A stretch of 64,000 nt of DNA from Streptomyces europaeiscabiei (GCF_036346855.1 NZ_CP107841.1:8932001-8996000), one strand, 5' to 3'; positions 16,283-25,438 are shown, counted from the first letter of the stretch. The notes: generated from the sequence alone by a model not told the origin. Made by a program: numbers and translations.

Positions 16283-18259
16283 TCAGCCCCGATATCCCCG
16301 GAGTTTGCGGTACAGCGTGGCACGGGCGATGCCCAGGGACGCCGCCGTGCGGGCCTTGTTGCCCCCGTTGCGGCGGAGGGCCTCCAGGATGGCGGAGCGT
16401 TCGGCGTGCTCCATGGGGCTGAGGCGCCGCGCCGCGGGACCCTCGCGGACGGCGTCCGGCAGCTCGGCGCGTCGCACGGGCCCGGACGCACGCCGCTGTT
16501 CGGCCAACGCCCGTACGACGTGGACGAGTTCGGTGACATTGCCGGGCCACGGATGCTGCTCCAGTGCGCGCAGGGCGTCCAGTGTCCAGGTGAGCGGGGG
16601 CTGTCCGGGGGCCGGCTTCGGAGCGAGGGCGGTCAGCAACTCCCTTATGTCCTCCGGCCGTTCACGCAGCGCGGGGAGGGTGACCGAACGGGCGGCCAGG
16701 GTGTCCAGGAGCCGCTGGAGGCAGGGGCCCGGTGGTGGTCCGGGAGTGTAGGTGACCAGCAGGGGCACGCCCGGGTGCGTTTCGAGGAGGGAGTTGAGCG
16801 TCGCGGTGTCGGGTTGCGCGAGCCGCTCGACATGGCGGATGAGGAGGGCGTGGCCTTCCGCCAACTCGTCGATCAGGAGGCCGGGTTCGGCCTCCGCCGC
16901 GTCGACGACCAGCAGCTCCGGGGCCAGTTCGTGTGCGAGCGCGGTCTTTCCGGTGCCGCGTTCGCCGACAAGCAGCAGTGGTTCGGGCGACCGGGCCAGC
17001 TCCGTCGCGCGGCCCACCGCGTGCCGCCACGGCACCGAGTGCCCGGCGAGCGCCACGAGACCTCGCCCGAGCGGCACGGCGGCGTCTGCTCCCAGCGGCT
17101 CCAGCACGGCCACCGCGCCGATGACCGACCCCCGGTGCACCACCGGGACGACCGTCGCGGAACACCGCACACCGTCCGGGAGCCGCATACGATACGAGTC
17201 TGTGGTCACGCCGGTCACGCCAGCCACGCCGGTCATGCCAGCCACGCCGGTCACGCCAGTCACGGCCGCTGCTTCGGGATCGGGAGCGGTCGTCTCCGAG
17301 GGGGCTGCGGGCGAGGCTTCGGGCTCGGGTCCGGACGTTTCCGAGAGGGCTTCGGGCACCGCTGTGAGCGCCGCTTCGGGCTCCGTCGTACCCGGGAAGC
17401 CCACACCCTCGGACCTTTCCCCGCCGTTCGCGTCCCGCAGCAGCGCGGCCACGCCTCGTTCCAGCGCCTCCAACCCCTCGGGTGACAGCAAGCGCCCCGC
17501 GGCCTCGCTCACGAGACGGTTGCGGCCGTCGAGGGCGACGACCGCCTGCCCCTGCTCCCGAGCCGCCCGCAGGTACGCGTCCAACAGGACCCGCTCGGCC
17601 GGCTGCGACCGGGCCAGGAGTGCCGCCTCGACGGCACCCGCCGCGGCCTCGGCGAGGGAGGCCCACGGATGCGGAGCGCACTCGGCGCAGAGCCCCGAGG
17701 TGACCGTCACCGTGCCCACGGTCCGCCCGGTCTCCGGCGCGAGCACGGGCACGCTGACCGCGGACACGTCCTGCCACAGATCGAGGAAGTGTTCCGGGCC
17801 GTGCACCTCGGCGCGGCGCCGGGTGCGCAGCGCGAGCGCCGCGCTGTTGTTGCCGACCACCTGTTCGGAGAGATCCTCGCAACAGGGATCGCCGGGCGCG
17901 CACCCGGTCGCCCACAGCACCCGCAGTCGTTCGTCGGTCAGCAGGAGCGCGGTCCGTCCGGTACCCACGGCGGGGGCGAGCCGTTCGAGCACCGGCCGGG
18001 CCGCGGCCAGCAGGGCGGACTCGTCCGGTCGTACGGTATGGCGTGGCGTGTCGGCGGCCTTGCCGGGCGCGTCGGGCGCGGAGTCCGGCACGTCGTGTCG
18101 CAGGCCGAAGAACCGGGCACGCCTCCAGGCGGCGACGATCTCCTCCGGTACACCGTCCGGCAGTTCGCGCCCTTCGAGGAACAACTCACGGGCCCTGCGC
18201 AGCGACGCCAGGGCAGGGTGGACGGGGAGGTGTTCCGCGGTGGTCACGACACCACTCAC
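16283..18259 (-). CDS. AcoR-like GAF/AAA+/Fis-type regulator lacking GAFTGA
   Basis: This protein of about 658 residues is built like an enhancer-binding activator. It has an N-terminal GAF-type sensor (RTALLLTDERLRVLWATG, then EQVVGNNSAALALRTRR), a second sensor-like segment, a reduced AAA+ domain with Walker A GERGTGKT, and a C-terminal Fis-type helix-turn-helix (RNGGNKARTAASLGIARATL). The GAFTGA loop that contacts sigma-54 is absent, as expected in an organism without sigma-54. A Gly-Val-Thr/Ala repeat (TGVTGVAGMTGVAGVTGVT) interrupts the middle. GTG 18259 or 18247 is the start. It is divergent from the aromatic hydroxylase gene and is its probable regulator. Confidence 0.8.
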   Translation of the reverse strand: MSGVVTTAEHLPVHPALASLRRARELFLEGRELPDGVPEEIVAAWRRARFFGLRHDVPDSAPDAPGKAADTPRHTVRPDESALLAAARPVLERLAPAVGTGRTALLLTDERLRVLWATGCAPGDPCCEDLSEQVVGNNSAALALRTRRRAEVHGPEHFLDLWQDVSAVSVPVLAPETGRTVGTVTVTSGLCAECAPHPWASLAEAAAGAVEAALLARSQPAERVLLDAYLRAAREQGQAVVALDGRNRLVSEAAGRLLSPEGLEALERGVAALLRDANGGERSEGVGFPGTTEPEAALTAVPEALSETSGPEPEASPAAPSETTAPDPEAAAVTGVTGVAGMTGVAGVTGVTTDSYRMRLPDGVRCSATVVPVVHRGSVIGAVAVLEPLGADAAVPLGRGLVALAGHSVPWRHAVGRATELARSPEPLLLVGERGTGKTALAHELAPELLVVDAAEAEPGLLIDELAEGHALLIRHVERLAQPDTATLNSLLETHPGVPLLVTYTPGPPPGPCLQRLLDTLAARSVTLPALRERPEDIRELLTALAPKPAPGQPPLTWTLDALRALEQHPWPGNVTELVHVVRALAEQRRASGPVRRAELPDAVREGPAARRLSPMEHAERSAILEALRRNGGNKARTAASLGIARATLYRKLRGYRG

Positions 18260-18395
18260 CGTACCCGGCGAGGTTGAAGGCGCAACAACCACCCCGGAGC
18301 CCGGTGGGCGGGCGGGCGGTGAGCCCGTCCCCCCGTCCACTTGAACGGACGCGGCCCCGGCCCCGTACGACTCCCGTCCGGCAAACCGTACGCAC

Positions 18396-18412
18396 TGTCT
18401 CTTATTGAGACA
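18396..18412. promoter_or_regulatory. Palindrome TGTCTC-N5-GAGACA, likely regulator operator
   Basis: A perfect 6-bp inverted repeat around TTATT lies in the divergent region between the AcoR-like regulator and the aromatic hydroxylase. It has the TGT-N11-ACA form of Fis-type activator sites and sits about 88 bp upstream of the hydroxylase start. Confidence 0.6.
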
Positions 18413-18483
18413 CCCACGCTCCCGCGCCGCCCTCCATGATCTTGAACGGTCGGTGCCTGTCCTCATTCCCTGGAGCGTCTCCC

Positions 18484-20250
18484 GTGCACACCGTCGAGCC
18501 GGATGTCGTGACCGACGTACTGATCGTGGGCAGTGGCCCCGCGGGCGCCTCCGCCGCGCTCGCCCTGAGTACGTACGGCGTCCCGAACATCGTGGTCACC
18601 CGTTACGCGCGTCTCGCCGACACGCCCCGGGCACACATCACCAACCAGCGCACCATGGAGGTGCTGCGCGACCTCGGCGTCGAGGACGAGGTCGTCGCGA
18701 AGGCCACGCCGCAGCGGCTGATGGGCGACACGACCTTCTGCACCAGCCTCGCGGGGGAGGAGCTGGGCCGGGTCCGCTCGTGGGGCAACGACCCGCTCGT
18801 CCAGGCCGCGCACGAACTGGCCAGCCCCACCCGGATGTGCGACATGCCGCAGCACCTCATGGAACCCGTGCTCGTCGACGCGGCCGTGGCACGCGGCACC
18901 AACCTGCGCTTCAGCACGGTCTACAAGTCCTTCGTCCAGGACGACCACGGCGTCACCGTCACCGTCGAGGACCGGCTGCGCGGCGACGAGTACACCATCC
19001 GCGCCAAGTACCTCATCGGCGCCGACGGCGGCCGCTCACAGGTCGCCGAGGACATCGGGCTGCCGATGGGCGGCCAGATGGGCGTGGCCGGCAGCATCAA
19101 CATCGTCTTCGACATGGACCTGGCGAAGTACACCGCGCACCGCCCGTCAACCCTCTACTGGGTGCTGGCCCCCGGCGCCACCGTCGGCGGCATCGGGGCG
19201 GGCCTGGTCCGGTGCGTGCGGCCCTGGAACGAGTGGATGATCGTCTGGGGGTACGACGTCACCGCGGGCGCCCCCGACCTGACCACCGAGTACGCCGAGT
19301 CGATCGTCCGCAGGCTGGTCGGCGACGACGAGATCCCGGTGACCGTCAAGTCGTCCTCGGCCTGGACCGTCAACGAGATGTACGCGCAGACCTACTCCAA
19401 CGGGCGGGTCTTCTGCGCCGGCGACGCCACGCACCGCCACCCGCCGTCCAACGGCCTCGGCTCCAACACCTCCATCCAGGACGCCTACAACCTGGCCTGG
19501 AAGCTCAAGCTCGTCCTCGACGGCACCGCGTCCCCCGAGCTGCTCGACACCTACACCGCCGAACGCGCCCCGATCGGCAGGCAGATCGTCACCCGTGCCA
19601 ACAAGTCCATCGGCGAGACCGCCCCCGTCTTCGAGGCACTCGACGGGCTCTCCCCGCAGAGCCCCGAACAGCTGTGGGCCAACATCGCCGCCCGCAAGGA
19701 CGACACCGAGGCGGCCGAGAAACAGCGGGCGAAGCTCCGCGAGGCGATCGCGTTCAAGGTGTACGAGTTCAACGCGCACGGCGTCGACCTCAACCAGCGG
19801 TACTCCGCCGAAAGCTCTTCGGCGATCGTCCCCGACGGTACGGCGGACCCCGGTTTCGACCGCGACCCCGAGCTGTACCACCAGCCGACCTCCCGCCCCG
19901 GCGCCAAACTTCCGCACGCCTGGATCACCTCCGGCACCCGCACCCTGTCCACGCTCGACACAGTCGGCCGGGGCCGCTTCACCCTGCTCACCGGCATCGG
20001 CGGCGCCGACTGGATCAAGGCCGCCGCCGCCCAGGACCTGGAGATCGCCACCGTCGTCATCGGCCCCGGCCAGGAGTACGAGGACCCGTACGGCGACTGG
20101 GCACGGCTCCGAGAGGTGGCCGACGGGGGAGCCCTCCTCGTACGGCCGGACGGGTACGTCGCCTTCCGCCACGTGACGGCGGCCGCGACCCCGGACGACG
20201 CCGAGCGGTCGCTGACGGACGCGGTCCGGCGGATTCTCGGGCGTGCCTGA
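18484..20250 (+). CDS. FAD-dependent aromatic hydroxylase (phenol/resorcinol type)
   Basis: This 588-residue group A flavoprotein monooxygenase has the FAD dinucleotide fold VLIVGSGPAGASAALALS, the DG motif YLIGADGGRSQVAED and the GD motif FCAGDATHRHPPSNGLGSNT. The C-terminus is a thioredoxin-like domain (FTLLTGIGGADWIKAAA, LLVRPDGYVAFRH), as in phenol 2-monooxygenase, TfdB and PheA relatives. GTG 18484 has GGAG at 8 nt; an upstream ATG at 18436 lacks one. The next two genes encode an intradiol dioxygenase and maleylacetate reductase, so the likely reaction is hydroxylation of resorcinol or a related phenol to hydroxyquinol. Control by the divergent AcoR-like protein is inferred. Confidence 0.88.
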   Translation: MHTVEPDVVTDVLIVGSGPAGASAALALSTYGVPNIVVTRYARLADTPRAHITNQRTMEVLRDLGVEDEVVAKATPQRLMGDTTFCTSLAGEELGRVRSWGNDPLVQAAHELASPTRMCDMPQHLMEPVLVDAAVARGTNLRFSTVYKSFVQDDHGVTVTVEDRLRGDEYTIRAKYLIGADGGRSQVAEDIGLPMGGQMGVAGSINIVFDMDLAKYTAHRPSTLYWVLAPGATVGGIGAGLVRCVRPWNEWMIVWGYDVTAGAPDLTTEYAESIVRRLVGDDEIPVTVKSSSAWTVNEMYAQTYSNGRVFCAGDATHRHPPSNGLGSNTSIQDAYNLAWKLKLVLDGTASPELLDTYTAERAPIGRQIVTRANKSIGETAPVFEALDGLSPQSPEQLWANIAARKDDTEAAEKQRAKLREAIAFKVYEFNAHGVDLNQRYSAESSSAIVPDGTADPGFDRDPELYHQPTSRPGAKLPHAWITSGTRTLSTLDTVGRGRFTLLTGIGGADWIKAAAAQDLEIATVVIGPGQEYEDPYGDWARLREVADGGALLVRPDGYVAFRHVTAAATPDDAERSLTDAVRRILGRA

Positions 20251-20341
20251 ACCGGAGGCCCCCGGGGCAGGCGCCGTGTGCGGGGAAACATCTGCCGTCT
20301 CAGCCGTGGCGAAGCCGCGTGAACAGTCGTAGGAGTGGGGC

Positions 20342-21301
20342 ATGAGCACCGAATTCACCACCCGGATCACCGAGGCTGTCGTCGACAGCCTCGACGGCAC
20401 GGCCGACCCGCGCCTGCGCGAGCTGCTCGCCGCCCTCACCCGCCACCTCCACGCCTTCGTGCGCGAGGCCGAGCCGACGACGGCGGAGTGGGAGCAGGCG
20501 ATCGCCTTCCTCACGGCGACCGGGCGGGCCTGCACGGACACCCGGCAGGAGTTCGTTCTCCTGTCGGACGTCCTCGGTGTCTCGATGCTGGTCGAGACGA
20601 TCAACAGCGACGGGCGTGACGGGCGCGATGAGAGGTACGAGAAGGGCGAGAGCACCGAGGGGGACGAGAGCGATGGGCTCGGCGGCGTGACGGAGTCGAC
20701 GGTCCTCGGCCCGTTCCACATGACCGAGTCCCCGGCCCGGGAACTCGGCGCGGACATCGACCTGGTCGGCGGCGGCGAGCCGTGCGTGATCAGCGGACGC
20801 GTGCTGTCCAAGGACGGCACTCCGCTGCCCGGCGCGGTCCTCGACGTGTGGCAGGCGAACCCCGAGGGCTACTACGACGTCCAGCAGCCCGACCTCCAAC
20901 CGCCGGGCAACGGCCGCGGACTGTTCACGGCGGACGCCGAGGGCCGCTTCTGGTTCCGCACCTGCGTGCCGAGCCCGTACCCCATCCCCACGGACGGCCC
21001 TGTCGGTGACCTCCTCCGGGCGACGGCACGGCACCCCTACCGCCCGGCTCACATCCACTTCATCGTCTCGGCCGAGGGGCACACCCCGGTCACCACCCAC
21101 ATCTTCGTGGCCGGCAGTGACCACCTCGACTCGGACGCGGTCTTCGCGGTCAAGGAGAGCCTCGTCCAGGACTTCACGGAGACCGACGACCCGTCCCAGG
21201 CCCGGCGGTTCGGCATCCGGAACCCGTTCCGCCACGCCCACTTCGACCTCGTACTCGACGCGCCGGACACCGCGGGCGCGCGCGACTCGGAGCGTGCGTA
21301 G
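20342..21301 (+). CDS. Hydroxyquinol 1,2-dioxygenase-type intradiol dioxygenase
   Basis: This 319-residue intradiol ring-cleavage dioxygenase uses non-haem Fe(III). The four ligands are visible as Tyr in NPEGYYDVQQ, Tyr in CVPSPYPIPTDGPVG, and two His in RPAHIHFIV. The N-terminal helical dimerisation domain (FTTRITEAVVDSLDGTADPR) precedes a short TESTVLGPFH turn. Between them lies an unusual highly charged insert of roughly 25 residues (DGRDGRDERYEKGESTEGDE) not seen in typical family members. The stop codon overlaps the GTG of the maleylacetate reductase gene by one base, so the two are translationally coupled. Product would be maleylacetate from hydroxyquinol. Confidence 0.88.
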   Translation: MSTEFTTRITEAVVDSLDGTADPRLRELLAALTRHLHAFVREAEPTTAEWEQAIAFLTATGRACTDTRQEFVLLSDVLGVSMLVETINSDGRDGRDERYEKGESTEGDESDGLGGVTESTVLGPFHMTESPARELGADIDLVGGGEPCVISGRVLSKDGTPLPGAVLDVWQANPEGYYDVQQPDLQPPGNGRGLFTADAEGRFWFRTCVPSPYPIPTDGPVGDLLRATARHPYRPAHIHFIVSAEGHTPVTTHIFVAGSDHLDSDAVFAVKESLVQDFTETDDPSQARRFGIRNPFRHAHFDLVLDAPDTAGARDSERA

Positions 21302-22368
21302 TGGAGTTCGTGTACGAGGCTCAGCCCATGCGGGTCGTCATGCGCCCCGGGGCGTCGGCGACGGCGGTGGCGGAGGAGGCCGAACGGCTGGGGCTGCGGC
21401 GGCTGTTGGTGGTGTGCGGACCGAGGGGTGCCGAGACAGCTCGGGTTGTCGCGGACTCACTCGGTGGCGCATGCGCAGGACTGTTCGCACAGGCCCGCCA
21501 GCATGTACTGGCGGAGGTGGCCGAACGAGCGGTCCGGGCGGCGCGGGCCGCGGACGCGGACGGATGCGTGGCGGTCGGCGGCGGCTCGGCGATCGGACTG
21601 GGCAAGGTGATCGCGCTCCGCACCGAACTGCCGTTGATCGCCGTGCCGTCGACCTACTCCGGCTCCGAGATGACCCCGGTCTGGGGCGTGACCGAACACG
21701 GCGCCAAGCGCACCGGCCGCGCCCCGTCGGTCCTGCCCCGCAGCGTTGTCTACGACCCCGAACTCACCCTCTCTCTCCCCGTGCTCCTCTCCGTGACGAG
21801 CGGAATCAACGCGGTCGCCCACGCCGCCGAAGCCCTGTACGCGCCGGACGCCTCGCCGCTGGTGTCGCTGACGGCGGAGGAGGGCGCCCGTGCCATGGTG
21901 GGCGCACTCCCCGCAGTGGCGGCCGACCCCGGGGACCTGGAAGCACGAGGCCGAGCGCTCTACGGCGCATGGCTCTGCGGGGCCGCGCTCGGCGCGACCA
22001 CCATGGGCCTGCACCACAAGCTGTGCCACGTCCTCGGCGGCACCTTCGGCCTTCCGCACGCCGAAACGCACACGGTCGTCCTTCCGTACGCCCTCGCCTT
22101 CAACGCCCCCGCCGCACCCGACGCCATGACGGCCCTCGGCCGAGCCCTGACGGCAGAGAACGCCCCACAGGCTCTGTGGGACCTGTCGGGCGGCCTCGGC
22201 GCGCCCCGCTCCCTGGCCGAACTGGGCCTCGGTGAAGCGGACTTGACCAGGGCAGCGGCCGAGGTGACGGGGCAGGCGTACCCCAACCCGAGAAAGCTCA
22301 CGGTGACGGACGCCCTGCAGGTCCTGAGGGCGGCATACGAGGGCGACCGGCCTCCGGTGTGGCCCTGA
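21301..22368 (+). CDS. Maleylacetate reductase
   Basis: This 355-residue iron-containing alcohol dehydrogenase-type enzyme has the NAD-binding VAVGGGSAIGLGKVIAL, the YSGSEMTPVWG motif, the metal-region INAVAHAAEALYAPDASPL, and GLHHKLCHVLGGTFGLPHAE with conserved His residues. The pattern GLHHKxCHVLGG with HAETHTVVLPY is characteristic of maleylacetate reductases, which convert maleylacetate to 3-oxoadipate using NAD(P)H. It starts at GTG 21301 within the TAGTG overlap with the dioxygenase gene. With the hydroxylase two genes upstream it completes a short resorcinol/hydroxyquinol route into the oxoadipate pathway. Confidence 0.9.
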   Translation: MEFVYEAQPMRVVMRPGASATAVAEEAERLGLRRLLVVCGPRGAETARVVADSLGGACAGLFAQARQHVLAEVAERAVRAARAADADGCVAVGGGSAIGLGKVIALRTELPLIAVPSTYSGSEMTPVWGVTEHGAKRTGRAPSVLPRSVVYDPELTLSLPVLLSVTSGINAVAHAAEALYAPDASPLVSLTAEEGARAMVGALPAVAADPGDLEARGRALYGAWLCGAALGATTMGLHHKLCHVLGGTFGLPHAETHTVVLPYALAFNAPAAPDAMTALGRALTAENAPQALWDLSGGLGAPRSLAELGLGEADLTRAAAEVTGQAYPNPRKLTVTDALQVLRAAYEGDRPPVWP

Positions 22369-22380
22369 CCGAGGGCCCGA

Positions 22381-22465
22381 CGCGTACCGAAGGACGCGTA
22401 CCGAACGGCGCGTACCGAACGGCGCGTACCGATTGACCCGCACCGACTGACCCGCACCGACTGAC
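22381..22465. repeat. Tandem repeats with 14-bp period
   Basis: Four copies of CGCGTACCGAA(N3) start at 22381, 22395, 22409 and 22423. Two copies of TGACCCGCACCGAC follow at 22434 and 22448. The array fills the gap between maleylacetate reductase and the YceI gene. Confidence 0.85.
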
Positions 22466-22487
22466 GAGAAACCGAAAGGTGAACACC

Positions 22488-23399
22488 ATGCCCCTCGGAC
22501 TGCTCCGGCGGCGATTCAGGAATGCCCCCGGAGGCGCCGCGGGCGCCACGTTCCCCGTCCCGGACGGCGCGGGCGTCGTCCTGCGCGAGGTGCTGGACCC
22601 CGTGAACCAACCCATGGGCGCGGCCGAGGTGACGGTGACGGAGCTGCGCAGCCACCGCGTCGCCGCGCGCGGTGCCACGGACCCGTACGGCTTCTTCATG
22701 GCCGTACTGCCGCCGGGCACCTACAGCGTGCTGATCATGGCCGAGGGGCTGGAGCCGCACCGCGAGACGGTCGAGATCGTCGCGGACGCCGGTGTCTCCC
22801 GGGAGCGGGTGTGGCTCCAGTCGGCAAGGGCGCTCGAACTCCCGGCCCCCGGCACCTGGCTCTTCGACCCACCGCACACCGCGATCCGCTTCATCGCCAA
22901 GCATGTCGGGATGGCCCATGTGCACGGCCGCTTCGAACGCTTCGAGGGCGGCCTCGCGGTCGCCCAGGACATGACCCGGTCCCGCGTCCACGTGCGCATC
23001 GACGCGTCCAGCATCACCACGGGCAACAACACCCGTGACACGCACCTTCGTTCGGCCGACTTCCTCGACGTCGAACGCTTCCCGTACATCGACTTCACCA
23101 GCACCCGTTTCGCCTACCGCGGCGGCAGCAAGTGGACCCTCCAGGGCAGCCTCACCATGCACGGCGTCAGCCGCTCCGTGGCCCTGGACACCACCTACCT
23201 CGGCACCGTCAACGGCGGCTACGGCGAGGAACTCCGCTGCGCCGCCCTCGCCAAGTCCGAACTCCACCGCGAGGACTACACCCTCAACTGGCGCTCCATG
23301 CTCGCCCGTGGCATCGCGGTCGTCGGCCCCACCATCCAGCTGGAACTGGACGTCCAGGCGATGTACCGCACCCACGACACGCCCACGCCGCCGGAGTAG
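22488..23399 (+). CDS. Carboxypeptidase-regulatory domain fused to YceI domain
   Basis: This 303-residue protein has two parts. Residues 20-110 form a carboxypeptidase regulatory-like (transthyretin-like) beta-sandwich: GAGVVLREVLDPVNQPMGAA, TDPYGFFMAVLPPGTYSVLI. Residues 120-300 form a YceI lipid-binding barrel: GTWLFDPPHTAIRFIAKHVG, RDTHLRSADFLDVERFPYID, LTMHGVSRSVALDTTYLG. No signal peptide is evident although YceI is often secreted. YceI binds polyisoprenoids or amphiphiles; the joined beta-sandwich may aid surface attachment. ATG 22488 follows AAAGGTG at 7 nt; a GTG three codons upstream is less likely. It follows the hydroxyquinol genes but no functional link is known. Confidence 0.85.
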   Translation: MPLGLLRRRFRNAPGGAAGATFPVPDGAGVVLREVLDPVNQPMGAAEVTVTELRSHRVAARGATDPYGFFMAVLPPGTYSVLIMAEGLEPHRETVEIVADAGVSRERVWLQSARALELPAPGTWLFDPPHTAIRFIAKHVGMAHVHGRFERFEGGLAVAQDMTRSRVHVRIDASSITTGNNTRDTHLRSADFLDVERFPYIDFTSTRFAYRGGSKWTLQGSLTMHGVSRSVALDTTYLGTVNGGYGEELRCAALAKSELHREDYTLNWRSMLARGIAVVGPTIQLELDVQAMYRTHDTPTPPE

Positions 23400-23677
23400 A
23401 GGGAAAAGTCCGCGCGATATCCGCTCAATCCCTGTTCAAATCCGGTCGACCATTTCTGGTCATCGACAGTCGAGAACTCGGCGGTCATGTACGCCAATTC
23501 GGCCACGGTGGCAAGGAATGGCCGAGGATGCACCTTGATGCTCCGGATGTATGCATGGGGCAACTGACCCCAACTGTCTTGTGGACGCGCGAAGAGCACT
23601 GACAGAGCATGGACAGGGAATACATCCGAGCGGGGCAGCTTCTCCGCGCCCATCGGCTCTCAGGGAGGCAGCTAGGC

Positions 23678-23860
23678 ATGGACGCGCCTCGGAACAGCCA
23701 CATCAGTACAGAGCTGGTCGACATCCGTGAAGTGTCGCCGGCTCTGCTGGAGGCGGAGGCCGGCAAGGACACTGCGTTCGGCCAGGCCGTACGTCGCCAC
23801 CTCCAGGAGCGGGACGACTCGTCGAGGACGACCGACGTCGTGTTCGAAAGTGCGCTGTGA
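23678..23860 (+). CDS. fxsA: FxSxx-COOH precursor peptide (FxsA), first
   Basis: This 60-residue ribosomal peptide precursor has a leader rich in acidic and hydrophobic residues (STELVDIREVSPALLEAEAG), a helix AFGQAVRRHLQERDD, and ends ...DVVFESAL. The last five residues, FESAL, match the Phe-x-Ser-x-x-COOH rule that names this family. The ATG at 23678 has AGGGAGG at 9 nt, better than the upstream ATG at 23609. The stop codon overlaps the start of the FxsB gene. FxsB enzymes of this class are known to link the Phe ring to the Ser beta-carbon, so the predicted product is a C-terminal three-residue cyclophane. Function of the mature peptide is unknown. Confidence 0.88.
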   Translation: MDAPRNSHISTELVDIREVSPALLEAEAGKDTAFGQAVRRHLQERDDSSRTTDVVFESAL

Positions 23861-25110
23861 TGACGGCGGATCCGGAACCGGAGGGCCTGCCCACAGTTCC
23901 TTTCCGGCAGTTCCTGCTGAAAATACACAGTTTATGCAACTTGTCATGCGATTACTGCTACATGTACTTCGCAGCCGACCAGAGCTGGCGCAGACGGCCG
24001 GGAGTGATGGCCCTCGACACGGTGCGCCAGGCAATGGACCGGATCGCCGAACACGCCCGTGAACACGGGCTTTCCACGGTGCGCATCATCCTCCACGGAG
24101 GAGAGCCCCTGCTGGTGGGCAAGCGGCATCTGGCCGAACTGCTCGCCATCGTCGCCGAGCGTCTCACCCCTGTCGTGGAGGTGCGCTGCTCGATGCAGTC
24201 GAACGGCGTCCTTCTCGACCACGAGTTCCTCGCGCTGCTGCGTCACCATCGTGTCGGCGTGGCGGTCAGCGTGGACGGCACGCCCGAGGCACACGACAGA
24301 CACCGGCGGTTCGCGAACGGCCGCGCCAGCCACGCGCGGGTGGCCGCGGCCCTGCGTCTGCTCGACGAACCGCGCCATCGGGACCTGTTCGTGGGCTTGT
24401 TGTGCACCGTCGATCTCGACAGTGACCCCGTCGCCAGCTACGAGGCGCTCCTCGAATTCGCTCCGCCGCGTGTCGACTTCACCCTTCGGCACGCGGACTG
24501 GGGGCACCCGCCGCCCGGTCTCGGACACCGGAGGGTTCCCCCGTCACGACCGCCGGGCGTCGTGCCGGACGGCGAGCCGATCCCGTACGCGCGATGGCTC
24601 ATCGCCGCGTTCGACCGGTGGTTCGACGCACCGCGCAAGGAGACAAGGGTGCGGATGTTCGAGGAGGTCATCTCGGGAGTGCTCGGTGGTGCCGTGAACA
24701 CTGAGGTGTTCGGACTCGCGCCGGTGGACCTCGTGGTCGTGGAGGCCGACGGGGCCCTGGAACACTCCGACTCGCTCAAGATCGTCGGGGAAGGAGTTCC
24801 CGAGACGGGCCTCGATGTCTTCCGGCACGCCTTCTCGGAGGTGCTGGCGACCGGGACCATGAGGCGCAGGCAGGCGGGGCTTCTCGGTCTCGGCCGGGTC
24901 TGCCGGGGCTGTTCCCTGGTCCAGGTCTGCGGTGGCGGCCTCTACACGCACCGGCACCACGAAACGACCGGATTCGAGACCCCGTCCGTCTACTGCCACG
25001 ATCTGGCGGCCTTCATCGGTCACGTCCGCTCCCGGGTCCACGCCGCGATGGCACAGCTCGCCGCGAGCGCACCGCAAGCCGGCCCGGAACGCCCGTCAGC
25101 CCTCTCCTGA
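23860..25110 (+). CDS. fxsB: FxsB radical SAM/SPASM peptide maturase, first
   Basis: This 416-residue radical SAM enzyme binds its catalytic [4Fe-4S] cluster through CNLSCDYCYMY near residue 26. ILHGGEPLLVGKRHL is the SAM-binding GGE region, and SMQSNGVLLDHEFL and VAVSVDGTPEAHDRHRRF are typical of the anSME-like branch. The C-terminal SPASM-type region CRGCSLVQVCGGGLYTHR with a late Cys (SVYCHDL) holds auxiliary cluster ligands. The start ATG overlaps the precursor stop (TGATG); a GTG three bases earlier is an alternative. Substrate is the adjacent FxsA. The enzyme is a close relative of the second maturase at 31273 but clearly a separate paralogue. Confidence 0.93.
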   Translation: MTADPEPEGLPTVPFRQFLLKIHSLCNLSCDYCYMYFAADQSWRRRPGVMALDTVRQAMDRIAEHAREHGLSTVRIILHGGEPLLVGKRHLAELLAIVAERLTPVVEVRCSMQSNGVLLDHEFLALLRHHRVGVAVSVDGTPEAHDRHRRFANGRASHARVAAALRLLDEPRHRDLFVGLLCTVDLDSDPVASYEALLEFAPPRVDFTLRHADWGHPPPGLGHRRVPPSRPPGVVPDGEPIPYARWLIAAFDRWFDAPRKETRVRMFEEVISGVLGGAVNTEVFGLAPVDLVVVEADGALEHSDSLKIVGEGVPETGLDVFRHAFSEVLATGTMRRRQAGLLGLGRVCRGCSLVQVCGGGLYTHRHHETTGFETPSVYCHDLAAFIGHVRSRVHAAMAQLAASAPQAGPERPSALS

Positions 25111-25438
25111 GCCGGAGTGCGACTCGGGGCGCACGGGTGACACCCGCGCGGTTCCCGCGTACGGGCGCACCTGGAAAGGGAGTTGGACGCGGAGAACAGG
25201 GGAAGCATGCATTCGGGTCCTACCGGAACGGGGCCCGTCGGGCTGGACAGGGGTATCGTCTTCTGTCTCGGCACGACTCAACCGAAGGCTATGGCTGAGG
25301 GGTACCGGTTGGGGGGTGGGGAGGTGTGGGAGGCGACCGAACCGCGTGCACTGCCGTCGGCGTCGGCCACCTTCCGAGGCACGAGAATCCATCCACCCCA
25401 CGACAGGGACCCCGCTAACGCGGCACGTCGGGGGCTCG
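25111..25438. other. Gap between fxsB and fxsC
   Basis: These 328 bp contain no recognisable domain. The frame of fxsC stays open through it but reads Arg/Trp-rich, unlike protein, so I treat it as untranslated. A promoter for the large fxsC-fxsT part may lie here; none is obvious. Confidence 0.45.

Noticed and set aside
24932..25438. Upstream extension of the FxsC reading frame
   Set aside because: Overlaps fxsB in another frame and reads Arg/Trp-rich; no domain or ribosome binding site.
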